64,000 nt of DNA, taken from assembly GCA_021788095.1 (NCBI GenBank), contig JAJYLB010000002.1:163583-227582 (forward strand), in the 5' to 3' direction. Shown here piece by piece: positions 35,678 through 44,683 of this stretch. This DNA is from Acidobacteriota bacterium (GTDB taxonomy: Bacteria > Acidobacteriota > Terriglobia > Acidiferrales > UBA7541). Within the stretch, counting starts at the first letter, position 1, and every line of letters begins with the position of its first letter. Under the pieces are notes generated by a model. The model saw nothing but the letters and a program-made list of their open reading frames with translations, had not been told where the DNA came from and did not search any database. The position numbers and the translations under genes are program-made.

Positions 35678-37441
35678 GTGAAACTTTCCCCGACCCATAG
35701 GCGGCTACTGTCGTTCTCCGTGATGCTCTTGTTCACGGGGATTGGAATTTGGGGGATCGCCAGCACGTATCGTGTTCTCTGCCAAACCCTGGACGAGCCA
35801 GCGCATTTGGCTTGCGGGATGGAATGGTTGGCCAGGGGCACATACACATACGAGCCGCTGCATCCACCGCTGGCCCGGGTTGCGGTAGCGCTAGGTCCCT
35901 ACGTCGCTGGGCTGCGACTCCAGCCACTGGACAACACCGGGAGCGTAGCGGCGGCCTCGCGGCCCTATTGGGGTGGTTCGCCGTGGGGGCCGTGGATGAC
36001 GAAGTGGGTGGAAGGCAACCTGATCCTGTACTCAGGGGGGAACTACCTTCGAAACCTGACGCTCGCGCGCCTGGGTGTCCTTCCGTTCTTCGTGCTCGCG
36101 GCCTAGTGCGTGTGGATTTGGTCCCGAAGGGAGTACGGGGATGCCGCCGCCGTCGTGGCCGTCCTGTTATTCACTACGCTGCCCCCCATTCTTGCCCACG
36201 CTGGCTTGGCGACCACCGACCTGCCGGTCACGGCGACGTTCGTCGCCGCTCTATTCGCCTTCACACTCTGGCTTGACCGGCCGACGCCCTGGCGCACACT
36301 GCTGGTCGGGGTTACCGCTGCGCTGGCATTCCTTTCGAAATTCTCCGCCATCGGGCTCCTTCCCGCTTGTGCGCTGGCCCTGGCTGCCTGGCGGCGGGTC
36401 GAAATCCGGCGGTTGCCCGGCACCGCGGGCCCCCGCGGGTATCGCCGAAGCCGGAGCCTTGCCGCAGCGGCTTTAATCGCCGCGTGCCTGGTGTGAGCCG
36501 GCTACCGGTTTTCGCTCGCTCCGCTCACCACTCCGAGCGAGCGGCCTCACCAGGTCATCGACCACTTTCTTGGTACGCAGGGGAAACTGCACGAGTGGGG
36601 CTACGACCTGGCCGAGCGGGTGCCGGTTCCGGCGCCCGCGTTCTTCGAAGGGATCAAGGATATTGCCGGTTACGAGGCGCAAGGGCAGAAGACATACCTG
36701 CTCGGCAAAATCAGCTACGCTGGCTGGTGGTATTTCTTTCCCGTCGCGCTGGCGGTGAAGACCCCACTTCCCTTTCTGATCCTTACGGGCGTTGGGTTCG
36801 TCTTCCTCATGCGAGACGCCCGGATCTCTCGGCGGCGGCCGAGTTGGCGCGTGCTGGCACCGGCCGTCTCGTCTGTCGTCGTCTTGTTGGTGTGCATTCC
36901 AAGCCGGATCCAGCTTGGGCTGCGCCATATCCTACCCATTTATCCCCTGCTCGCTGCGGTGGCCGGATATGGAGGCGCGAAGCTCCTCTGTGTCATCCGG
37001 CCGAGGCTCGTCGGGCTATCGCTCGTCGGCGCGCTCCTCTCCTGGCAAGCTTTCTCCTGTGCCCGGGTGCGTCCGGAGTACTTGGCGTATTTCAACGAAT
37101 TGCCCAGTCGCCATCCTGAACGGTTCCTGGTGCACTCGGACCTCGACTGGGGACAAGACCTCCTTCGCTTGGCGAAGGTCGTTCGGGCTAGGGGGATCAA
37201 GCGCCTTTCGCTGGCCTATTACGGGGACGCTGAGATCCGCCCTGAGGACTTCCCCGACGTGCAAGTCCACCCCCTCGCTCCCTACGAGCGAGCCACCGGC
37301 TGGATCGCGGTCAGTATTGGCCGCCTCACGATGGGCTGGGCCCATCATTACGACGCTTACTCCTGGCTGGCACACGACAAGCCGGTCGCCAACGCCGGCC
37401 GGTCCATAAGGCTTTACTATATCCCGCCGACCGCCCGGTAG
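35678..37441 (+). pseudogene. PMT-like glycosyltransferase interrupted by two in-frame stops
   Basis: One continuous frame of 587 codons carries a full-length PMT_2-type protein broken by TAG at 36104-36106 and TGA at 36494-36496, without frameshift. Pieces: N-terminal MKLSPTHRRLLSF to FFVLAA (with CQTLDEPAHLACGMEWL); middle CVWIWSRREYGDAAAVV to AACLV (AHAGLATTDLPVTATF); C-terminal AGYRFSLAPLTTPSERP to PPTAR (FLVHSDLDWGQDLLRLAKV). Both stops fall where Trp would fit (AA-stop-CVWIW and CLV-stop-AGYRF), consistent with TGG to TAG/TGA changes. GTG start at 35678. It may be a recent pseudogene or an assembly error. Confidence 0.8.
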
Positions 37442-37596
37442 GTGGGGGCGCATGCCGGTGCTGGGAGCCGTCTCGCAGCGGCAGGCAGGGGCCGAGCAAT
37501 GCCCGCCAGCTTTTAGGGCCAAGCGGGCGCAACCGCCTGAACGGTACGGGAGGTCTTGCCCTCACGGTAGAATGAGCCTGAGCACGGCGCAAAGAG

Positions 37597-40245
37597 ATGC
37601 GAGCGAAGGAAGGTCAGGTCGGCATGACAGGCACCGAAAAAGTCCCGGCGCAAGGGCAGGCGTTCGACGTGGATGCCGCAGCGCGCGCCTCACTGCTGCG
37701 CCTCACACCTCGCCGGTGGCGGCTGATTCGCCTCTTCGAGCTGCTGCTTCGGCCGGTGGTGGCGTTGGCAAATGCCGCTCGTGGCAAGCGCCCCTCAGTC
37801 CATGACAGCCCCGCAACAATTCTCGTCATCGAGTATTGGAACATGGGCGACATCGTCAATCTGCTGCCCTTCCTCGCGGCGCTCCGCACGGGTTTTCCGG
37901 CGGCAAAGATTAGTCTGCTGGCAAACCCGGCGATGCGCGATCTCCTGGCGCCCCAGAACCTAGTGGACGAGGTTCTTCCCTTTCGAACGCCCTGGTCGGC
38001 TCACTTTTCCCGGTGGCGCAAGTACAATCCGTTTTCCCCTCGCTGGCTGCAATTGGCGCGCGACCTCCGTTCCCTTCGTCGCCGCCATTTCGACATGATG
38101 CTGACCGGCCGGATGGATGTTCGCGACAACTTCCTCGCGTGGATGATTGGCGCGCCACGCCGCGTGGGCTACGGCTTTGCCGGTGGCGCGTTCCTGCTCA
38201 CCGACGTCGTTCCGCCGAACCTGGCTCGGCCGCATCGGTCCGAAGTATGGCTCGAGCTGCTGCGCTATCTCGGCAAACCGGTTCTAACAGAATCCGCGCG
38301 CCTGCGGCTGAGCGAGGCGGAGGAGCGCTTTGCCTCATCATTCCTTCGCGAGCACGGCATCGAAGACGCGGACTGCCTGGTGGGCATCCATGCGGGCGCG
38401 CGGATCGCCACCCGCCGGTGGGGAGCGGAGAACTTCGCCGCTGTTGCCAAGCGCGTCGAGTCTGAACTCGGCGCGAAAATCGTCTGGTTCGTCGACCCGA
38501 AGCAGCAGGAAGAAGAACAGCGCCACGAATCAAACTGGGTGCGCGCTTCCCTGCCGTTTCGTGAGTTTCTGGCCGTGCTCAGCCGCTGCCAATTGCTCTT
38601 GTGCAACGATAGCGGACCCATGCACCTCGCCACCGCACTCGGCGTACCCGTTGTGGCGGTTTTTGGACCCACCGAGCCGGCGTGGTTTGGTCCGAGAGGT
38701 AAGAGCAACCGGGTGGTGATCCGGCCGGGATTCTGGTGTCGGCCGTGCTTCGATTACTGCATTTTCAAAGAGCCCTACTGCATCCGCGCGGTTTCCCGGG
38801 AAGAGGTTTACTCGGCGGCGTCGGAGAGCTTCGCCCGGCGGAACACCGGACGCTCCCAGCCGAGCGCTGCACTTCCCGATGTACTGGGCGACACTCGGCG
38901 GCCGGATGTCGTGGCTGCCCGCGCCGAGTTTCGCTCATCGGCGGCGATCCCGGTCGAGCTGTCCGCCGAGCCTGAGAGCCCCAGCCCCAGAATCCGGAAG
39001 GTGCTCGTCGTTCACAACTTCTACCAGCAGAGCGGCGGCGAAGACGTCGTGTTCGCCGCGGAGAAGGCGCTGCTGCGCGCTCACGGACACGAGGTGGTCG
39101 AGTACTGCGAGGACAATCATCGAATTGACGGCATGAACCGCCTGGCTCTGGCCGCGACGACGATTTGGTCCCGGAAGGCCCGGCGAGGCCTCGAGTCCAT
39201 CCTCCAAGAAGAGAAGCCGGACATTGCCCACTTCCACAATACGTTCCCGCTGATCTCCCCGGCTGCCTACTACGCTTGTCGCGAGGCCGGCGTGCCGGTG
39301 GTCCAGACGCTGCATAATTACCGGCTTCTTTGCGCGGGAGGGAACCTGAGCCGGGATTCGCGCGTTTGCGAGGATTGCTTGGGCAGGAGCTTCGGCTGGC
39401 CCGGAATCGTTCACGGGTGCTACCGCGGTAGCCGGCTGGAGAGCGCCGGCGCGGCTACGATGGTGGCTATGCACCGGGCCATGGGCACCTGGACAGAATT
39501 GGTCGACGTCTATATCGCCTTGACGGAATTTTCTCGGCAGAAGTTCATCGCGGGCGGATTGCCGGCGGAGAAAATCGTTGTCAAGCCGAACTTCGTGGAC
39601 ATCGACCCGGGGCCGAGGCCGGGGCCGGGCGACTACGCCCTCTACCTCGGCCGATTGTCACCGGAGAAGGGGGCGTCGCACTTGGTGCGCGCCTGGAGCC
39701 AGCTAAAGCAGGAGATTCCGCTGTTCGTGGTCGGCGACGGTCCACTCCGCGCCCAGATGGAGAAAGAGATCGGAGACCGGGGATTGAGGGGCGTGAAGTT
39801 GCTGGGCCGGGTCGACAGAGGTGTCGCGTTGGATTGGTTGAAGGGCGCCCGTTTCCTGGTAGCACCCAGCGAGTGCTTCGAGGCGTTTCCGCTAGCGGTC
39901 GTCGAAGCGTTCGCCTGTGGCACGCCGGTAATTGCAGCTAGGCTCGGCGCCCTGGAGGAGCTTGTGACGGACGGTAAGACCGGTTTCCACTTTGCGCCGG
40001 GCGATGTGCAGGACCTCGCCCGAAAAGTAGAATGGGCGTGGAGTCACCCTCGAGAGCTGGAAACCATGGGCCGTGCGGTCCGTTCCGAATACGAGACCAG
40101 GTATGCTGCGGAGCGAAACTACGCGCTTCTGACTCGCGCCTACGCGATCGGGCTTGCCAAGCTAACGCCAGCGCGCGGACCCAGCCGCGCCAAGCCACGA
40201 CCGGGCGAGGGAATTCCCAGGGCGCCCGGGGTGACGCGCGGCTGA
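37597..40245 (+). CDS. fusion of GT9 heptosyltransferase-like and GT4 glycosyltransferase
   Basis: Residues about 70-400 are a family 9 transferase: ILVIEYWNMGDIVNLLPFLAAL, VGIHAGARIATRRWGAENFAAVAKRV, LLLCNDSGPMHLATALGVPVVAVFGPTEPAWFGP. Residues about 465-860 are a family 4 GT-B enzyme: VLVVHNFYQQSGGEDVVFAAEKALLRAHGHEV, TLHNYRLLCAGG, YLGRLSPEKGASHLVRAW, PSECFEAFPLAVVEAFACGTPVIAARLGALEEL. A Ser/Pro/Arg linker joins them. Two sugar transfers in one 882-aa protein would couple successive steps. ATG 37597 and ATG 37624 are both possible starts. Confidence 0.9.
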   Translation: MRAKEGQVGMTGTEKVPAQGQAFDVDAAARASLLRLTPRRWRLIRLFELLLRPVVALANAARGKRPSVHDSPATILVIEYWNMGDIVNLLPFLAALRTGFPAAKISLLANPAMRDLLAPQNLVDEVLPFRTPWSAHFSRWRKYNPFSPRWLQLARDLRSLRRRHFDMMLTGRMDVRDNFLAWMIGAPRRVGYGFAGGAFLLTDVVPPNLARPHRSEVWLELLRYLGKPVLTESARLRLSEAEERFASSFLREHGIEDADCLVGIHAGARIATRRWGAENFAAVAKRVESELGAKIVWFVDPKQQEEEQRHESNWVRASLPFREFLAVLSRCQLLLCNDSGPMHLATALGVPVVAVFGPTEPAWFGPRGKSNRVVIRPGFWCRPCFDYCIFKEPYCIRAVSREEVYSAASESFARRNTGRSQPSAALPDVLGDTRRPDVVAARAEFRSSAAIPVELSAEPESPSPRIRKVLVVHNFYQQSGGEDVVFAAEKALLRAHGHEVVEYCEDNHRIDGMNRLALAATTIWSRKARRGLESILQEEKPDIAHFHNTFPLISPAAYYACREAGVPVVQTLHNYRLLCAGGNLSRDSRVCEDCLGRSFGWPGIVHGCYRGSRLESAGAATMVAMHRAMGTWTELVDVYIALTEFSRQKFIAGGLPAEKIVVKPNFVDIDPGPRPGPGDYALYLGRLSPEKGASHLVRAWSQLKQEIPLFVVGDGPLRAQMEKEIGDRGLRGVKLLGRVDRGVALDWLKGARFLVAPSECFEAFPLAVVEAFACGTPVIAARLGALEELVTDGKTGFHFAPGDVQDLARKVEWAWSHPRELETMGRAVRSEYETRYAAERNYALLTRAYAIGLAKLTPARGPSRAKPRPGEGIPRAPGVTRG

Positions 40246-40306
40246 GGGCACACGGTAGGGGGCCGCGCGCCGACGTGGGGGATCGCTCGGAGGGGAGGTT
40301 AAAGCT

Positions 40307-40969
40307 GTGGGGCCTTTCAGGGACGTGCGCAACGAGCGAGTGCGCACCTTGCTGTCGCTAGTGAAGGGGACCGCCGTGCTCCACTTGGGTTGCGTCAACC
40401 ACAAGGCCCCGAGGACGGTCGCCGAGGAGCGAAACTCGCTGCATTGCCAACTCGTGCGGCATTTTCTCGAGCTTCACATTTTGGGTATGGACATCGACGA
40501 GCAGGGAATCGAGCAGATGCGGCTAAGGGGCCTAACCGTGACAGTAGGCGACGCCCAGGCGCTGGCCGCCAGGGCGGAGTTTGACACCGTCCTGGCGGGC
40601 GAGCTGATCGAGCACTTGGAAAATCCTGGACTGTGCTTGGAGCGCTGTCGCCGGGCTTTAAAGCCTGGAGGCCGCCTCCTGGTCTCGACCCCCAACGTAT
40701 TCAGCGTGATGCTCGCCCTGATGTACCTGAAGGACTACGACAAGGCTTTCAATCCAGAGCATAGCGCGTGGTTCTGCCCCCAAACCCTTCGCGAGTTGGT
40801 GTCCCGTAGCGGGCTGCGTCTCTCAAGGCTGCTTTTCGTCGACGATCTCGAGCCGGAACTCGTGGACTCCCGGTTCTACAAGGCGTTCTGTCTTTCCTGG
40901 AAGGCGGCGCGCCCGCTGCTGCCTCGGCGCTACCGAAACACGATGGTTGGCCTCTGCGAGCTGCCGTGA
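40307..40969 (+). CDS. SAM-dependent methyltransferase of the EPS cluster
   Basis: 220-aa class I enzyme: AVLHLGCVNHK (motif I), LHILGMDIDEQGIEQM, TVTVGDAQALAARAEFDTVLAGELIEHLENPG, LKPGGRLLVSTPN and FCPQTLRELVSRSGL. GTG 40307 with GGGGAGG 9 nt before it. The motif I region has lost some glycines (HLGCVNH for LDxGxGxG), yet the rest is well kept. Likely methylates a sugar or lipid-linked intermediate. Confidence 0.83.
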   Translation: MGPFRDVRNERVRTLLSLVKGTAVLHLGCVNHKAPRTVAEERNSLHCQLVRHFLELHILGMDIDEQGIEQMRLRGLTVTVGDAQALAARAEFDTVLAGELIEHLENPGLCLERCRRALKPGGRLLVSTPNVFSVMLALMYLKDYDKAFNPEHSAWFCPQTLRELVSRSGLRLSRLLFVDDLEPELVDSRFYKAFCLSWKAARPLLPRRYRNTMVGLCELP

Positions 40970-41054
40970 TGCGCGAGCCGGATCCCGCCGGGCACGGCGC
41001 TTCGGACCCCGCAGCCAAACGCGTGTGCGGGTGCGCGGCCCAGCGGGCACGCTC

Positions 41055-42302
41055 GTGAGGGTCTTGCTTGTCGGCTACGCGTGCAGCCCTCGTCAGGGTG
41101 GCGAGGCCGCCGACACCTGGAATTGGGCTTCGAGCTTGGCAGGGAGACACGAGGTGTGGGCCCTGGTGCATCCACATGATCGAGCGGGTGTGGAGGAGTA
41201 TCTGGAGAAAAGCCCGAACGATCACCTCCGTGTAACATTCGTCCCGGAGACTGGGGCGGGGCCAGAGCTGTGGGGCCATTTCGAGTATACGCGGTACGTC
41301 CTCTGGCAACGTTCTGCTCTGGGGTATGCTGTGCGGCTGCATAGGGATCAAGTCTTCGACGTTGTGCATCACGTGAGCTGGGGTACGGTGAGCTCCGCTC
41401 CCTCGCTGTGGAAACTGGGCGCCCCGTTCGTCTGGGGACCCTTGGGGGGCGGCCAGGCAAGCCCCCGTGCCTTCCGGGGCTACTACGGCCGAGCGTGGGC
41501 CCGGGAGATTGTCAGGAATGCCCGCTTGCGCGCCCTTCCCTATCTCCACGCCCCCCGAGCCGCAGCACGGCGTTGCGCCGCAGCTTTGGCGACCAACCAC
41601 GAGACGGCGGATCTTCTGCGCAGGCTCGGCGCCAGGGACGTCACGCTGTTCTTGGATTCCGGTGTCCGATCGGGCGACTTCCCGACGGCCCCTCCCCAGC
41701 GCAAGGCGAATCCAGAGTTGAGGCTGCTCTGGGCCGGAGCGCTCGTTCCCCGGAAGGCGCTGACCCTGGCGCTGGATTCCCTCTCGCTCCTCGAAGACCT
41801 GCCCTGGCGCCTGAGCGTGGCCGGCGATGGCCCGATGCGCCAACGGTGGGAAGAACGCGCGGCTGAACTCGGCCTAACGGCGCGCGTCGAGTTCCTGGGC
41901 TCTGTCGGTTGGGACAGGATGCCGGCGCTGTATCGCGATTCGGATGTCTTCCTCTTCACGAGCCTGAGAGACGCCTTCGGCGGTGTCATGCTCGAAGCGA
42001 TGACCCAGGGCCTGCCGGTCGTCACACTCGACCACCAAGGCGCGCGGGCGTTCGTTCCAGCCGAGGCAAGCATCAAGGTGCCCGTGACAACGCCCGAGCA
42101 GACCGCGCAGGCGCTGGCCACGGCGATTCGCGGATTGTACGACTCTCCCGAACGGCGCCTGAAGATGGGCGAGGCCGCATGGCAGCTCGCCAAGACGCAA
42201 ACTTGGGACCGCCGCGCGGCGCGAATGACTGAAATCTACGAGCGCGTGGTTCAGGAATCTCAGGCGTCGAAGAAGCCGAGCCGTGCTGACTTGGGAGACT
42301 GA
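41055..42302 (+). CDS. GT4-family glycosyltransferase
   Basis: GT-B enzyme: VRVLLVGYACSPRQGGEAADTWNWASSL at the N-terminus, VWGPLGGGQASPRAFRGYYG, LLWAGALVPRKALTLALDSLSLL, SVAGDGPMRQRWEERAAELG, VEFLGSVGWDRMPALYRDSDVFLFTSLRDAFGGVMLEAMTQGLPVV (with the E-x7-E-type catalytic region). GTG 41055 starts just at the first beta strand; an in-frame ATG at 40947 would overlap the preceding gene by 23 nt. It probably adds one sugar of the repeat unit. Confidence 0.87.
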   Translation: MRVLLVGYACSPRQGGEAADTWNWASSLAGRHEVWALVHPHDRAGVEEYLEKSPNDHLRVTFVPETGAGPELWGHFEYTRYVLWQRSALGYAVRLHRDQVFDVVHHVSWGTVSSAPSLWKLGAPFVWGPLGGGQASPRAFRGYYGRAWAREIVRNARLRALPYLHAPRAAARRCAAALATNHETADLLRRLGARDVTLFLDSGVRSGDFPTAPPQRKANPELRLLWAGALVPRKALTLALDSLSLLEDLPWRLSVAGDGPMRQRWEERAAELGLTARVEFLGSVGWDRMPALYRDSDVFLFTSLRDAFGGVMLEAMTQGLPVVTLDHQGARAFVPAEASIKVPVTTPEQTAQALATAIRGLYDSPERRLKMGEAAWQLAKTQTWDRRAARMTEIYERVVQESQASKKPSRADLGD

Positions 42303-42325
42303 GGATAGAGGGAAGGTCCAAAAGC

Positions 42326-42400
42326 AGATTCCTCACTGCGTGGCGTCCCCGCGCAGCTCGCGGGAGGCGAAAGCGCGCGCCACTCCGTTCGGAATGACAG
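42326..42400. repeat. dispersed intergenic repeat block
   Basis: Begins AGATTCCTCACTGCG, contains CGCGCAGCTCGCGGG and GCGCGCGCCACTCC, ends TTCGGAATGACA. This matches the common bacterial repeat that gives false HSERSGARF-type ORFs. It fills most of the 219 bp between the GT4 gene and the DUF433 gene; nothing else is seen there. Confidence 0.55.
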
Positions 42401-42521
42401 CTTTTGGTCATGCCGGCGGATGTGTGGGTAGAAGTGCCGTTCAAGGGGCCAGGGCGAGTGCTTATGCGCGCTCGCCCCGGTTCTATGACTGTGAACGCGC
42501 CGCGCAGCCGCGAGCCCAGCC

Positions 42522-42773
42522 TCAAAAGGATTTGACTGGAATCGGCGCCTCAGGCAGCAGCACCACTTCCTCATGAGCGACGCTGGCCGCCCCGTAGGCC
42601 ACCGCCGCCCGGATATCCTCCGTGGCAAGGTGAGGATAGTCCTCAAGAAGTTCGGCTTCGGAGGCGCCCTCTGCAAGCTTCCGCAGGACAAGCTCCACCG
42701 GGATCCTCGTCCCCCGAATAACCGGCTTCCCCATCGTAATCGTCGGGTTAATCTCGATGCGCTCGGTTGTCAT
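42522..42773 (-). CDS. DUF433 antitoxin-like protein
   Basis: 83 aa with the DUF433 signature: IEINPTITMGKPVIRGTRIPVELVLRKLAEGASEAELLEDYPHLATEDIRAAVAYGA. In other genomes such proteins are antitoxins encoded next to a DUF5615 PIN-like toxin. No such partner exists on either side here, so this is an orphan. It sits inside the EPS cluster on the opposite strand. Confidence 0.88.
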   Translation of the reverse strand: MTTERIEINPTITMGKPVIRGTRIPVELVLRKLAEGASEAELLEDYPHLATEDIRAAVAYGAASVAHEEVVLLPEAPIPVKSF

Positions 42774-42938
42774 CGTGATCTCTTAGGGTCATGATACTCC
42801 CTTGCTCCCAGGCCTACAATCAGGGCTCCTCTGGGACCCCTCCCATCTCGTCTGACCATCGCCAACCTAACCCATGAGCCGGGAATGGGGTAGGATGGCT
42901 GACCGCGCTGAGAAGCGCTCGCTGAGCCGGAGGGCACC

Positions 42939-44342
42939 GTGACACCCATAGCCGCAGCCAAGCGGAGATCGAGCTTTTGGCCCGCCCTCTGCCTCTGCTG
43001 CGGGCTCTTCGTTCTCTATTGGTCGAATCTGCGCGTCGTGTACACGGGCGACACGGTAGCGACGCGGTTTCTTCCGTTCAGCATCCTGCTCGATCGCAGC
43101 CTGAACGTCGATCGCTGGGTTCAGCCGTACCTTTTCCCGGCAGGCTCGCCGAAGAACTACTTCGTTACGCGGGCGCGCGGGCATTGGATGTCGAGCTATC
43201 CAATCATCACCCCGCTGGTGGTCACTCCGCTCTACATCGTTCCCAGCTTGTGGGTGGCGCGTCACAAACCGCTCTCCGCGCGAACGGCGCAAACGATCTC
43301 GGAGGGCATGGAAAAGCTGAGTGCGGCGCTGCTGGCCGCGCTCTCCGCGGGAATCCTCTTCCTCGCGCTCCGCAAAGTCGTTTCGCCCGCTCCCTCGTGG
43401 ATCATCGCGCTGGTCTACGGCGCGGCGAGCAACACGTGGACGATCTCGAGCCAGGACCTATACACGCATGCGCTCGGCGAGCTGGGCTTCGCCTTGCTCC
43501 TGTGGGCCTTGCTCGATCTGGAGACCAAGCCCCGGGCCGCGTTCTGGGCCGGGTTGGCGCTGGCTCTGGCGGTGGCGGACAAGCCGCCGAACTTCGTTGT
43601 GGCGCTTCCCGCGATCGTCTACTTCCTGCTGCGCCAACGGGACAAGCTCGTCTGGTTTTTCGCGCCGCTGGTGGCGATGGGCGGTCTGGTTCTCGCCTAT
43701 AACCTCTACTACTTCCACACCCTTTTCGGCGCCTATGCCGATGCGTTTCGAACGATGGGCTACAGCAGCATCGGAAGCGGGTTCAACGGCTCGCTCTGGG
43801 GCGGTATGGCGGGCCTGCTCGCTAGCCCCAGCCGCGGCCTGCTGATCTACATGCCGTGGACGATGTTTGCGATTTGGGGCGCCGCGCGAATGTGGCGCCA
43901 AAACCGTTTTCCGTGGATTCGCTACGTCGTCGTCGGCGTAATCGGGCTATTTTTGGTTTACTCGAAGCTGGGCCGGTGGTGGTCGGGATGGACGTTCGGT
44001 CCGCGCTACCTGACCGATCTGCTGCCTTTCCTGGCGTTCTTCCTCGTGGGGGTTTGGCAAGAGATCAAAGCGCGTCGGTGGCTTCAGCCCGTGTTTGCGC
44101 TCGCTTGTGCCGCGGCGCTGTGGGTACAGATCGTGGGCGCTTACTACTATCCCTCCGGCGACTGGGACACCAAGCCCGTCACCGTCGACCAGGACCCGTC
44201 GCGAGTTTGGAACTGGCGGGACATGCAGCTCGTGCGGACTTGGGAAGCCGGCCCGTATCCAACGAATTTCTTCAAGCGGCTGCGCGGGCTCGAGCATGCC
44301 CCGGGTGCGACCGCCCCGAACCCTCCGGCCGCAACCCGCTGA
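42939..44342 (+). CDS. multi-pass membrane protein, PMT/GT39-like
   Basis: 467 aa with about ten TM helices. The first loop (LRVVYTGDTVATRFLPFSILLDRSLNVDRW) has the acidic residue after TM1 expected in GT-C enzymes, and YGAASNTWTISSQDLYTHALGELGFALLLW is typical of glycosyltransferase-39-like proteins of polysaccharide clusters. GTG 42939 is used; GGAGGG is 7 nt upstream. It would transfer a sugar from a polyprenyl carrier in the periplasm. Confidence 0.78.
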   Translation: MTPIAAAKRRSSFWPALCLCCGLFVLYWSNLRVVYTGDTVATRFLPFSILLDRSLNVDRWVQPYLFPAGSPKNYFVTRARGHWMSSYPIITPLVVTPLYIVPSLWVARHKPLSARTAQTISEGMEKLSAALLAALSAGILFLALRKVVSPAPSWIIALVYGAASNTWTISSQDLYTHALGELGFALLLWALLDLETKPRAAFWAGLALALAVADKPPNFVVALPAIVYFLLRQRDKLVWFFAPLVAMGGLVLAYNLYYFHTLFGAYADAFRTMGYSSIGSGFNGSLWGGMAGLLASPSRGLLIYMPWTMFAIWGAARMWRQNRFPWIRYVVVGVIGLFLVYSKLGRWWSGWTFGPRYLTDLLPFLAFFLVGVWQEIKARRWLQPVFALACAAALWVQIVGAYYYPSGDWDTKPVTVDQDPSRVWNWRDMQLVRTWEAGPYPTNFFKRLRGLEHAPGATAPNPPAATR

Positions 44343-44683
44343 TCCCCGGTGGCCCATCGCTTCGTACCTCTTGCTTCCATGGGTACTTGGGTCGCTTTGG
44401 GCGGGCATCCCGAAACTCGGTATGTGAATCCACCAACAAGACTGGGGAACGGCGTAGAAACGCGGAAAGGCAGAACCGGCCGCGGATCGGCGCAGATGAG
44501 CGCGGATAGAAACGGACGGAAAATGCCCAAGAGACGATCCCCGGAAAGCCGAGGGCAATTCGCGGGAAATGGATTCCGGAAAGAAATCGGCGGGAATCCG
44601 CGGCAGCCTCTGGGTGACCCACACGGAGACAGCCGCACGGATCCATCAGGAAACTTTGGCCAAAGCGATTCGGGAGCTATATC
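44343..44683. other. gene-free stretch with one palindromic cassette
   Basis: No convincing coding frame in 341 bp. Its middle is occupied by a GCGGAT-type cassette (44478-44607); the last 20 bp contain GGGAG, the ribosome site of the wecG-like gene. Confidence 0.5.
44478..44607. repeat. GCGGAT cassette with inverted arms (130 bp)
   Basis: Left arm GGCCGCGGATCGGCGCAGAT-GAGCGCGGATAG, right arm ending GGGAATCCGCGGCAGCC, its inverse. Same family as 56207-56650, 57109-57183 and 59308-59393 and as the first codons of the GxxExxY gene. The interior has no long ORF. Confidence 0.65.

Noticed and set aside
36104..36496. Recoding of stop codons as Trp in this organism
   Set aside because: TGA and TAG serve as ordinary stops throughout the window, often in ATGA overlaps; only one gene shows internal stops.
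42073..42525. 150-aa minus-strand frame with CHSERSGARF
   Set aside because: Typical false ORF produced by a dispersed intergenic repeat and the antisense of the GT4 gene.
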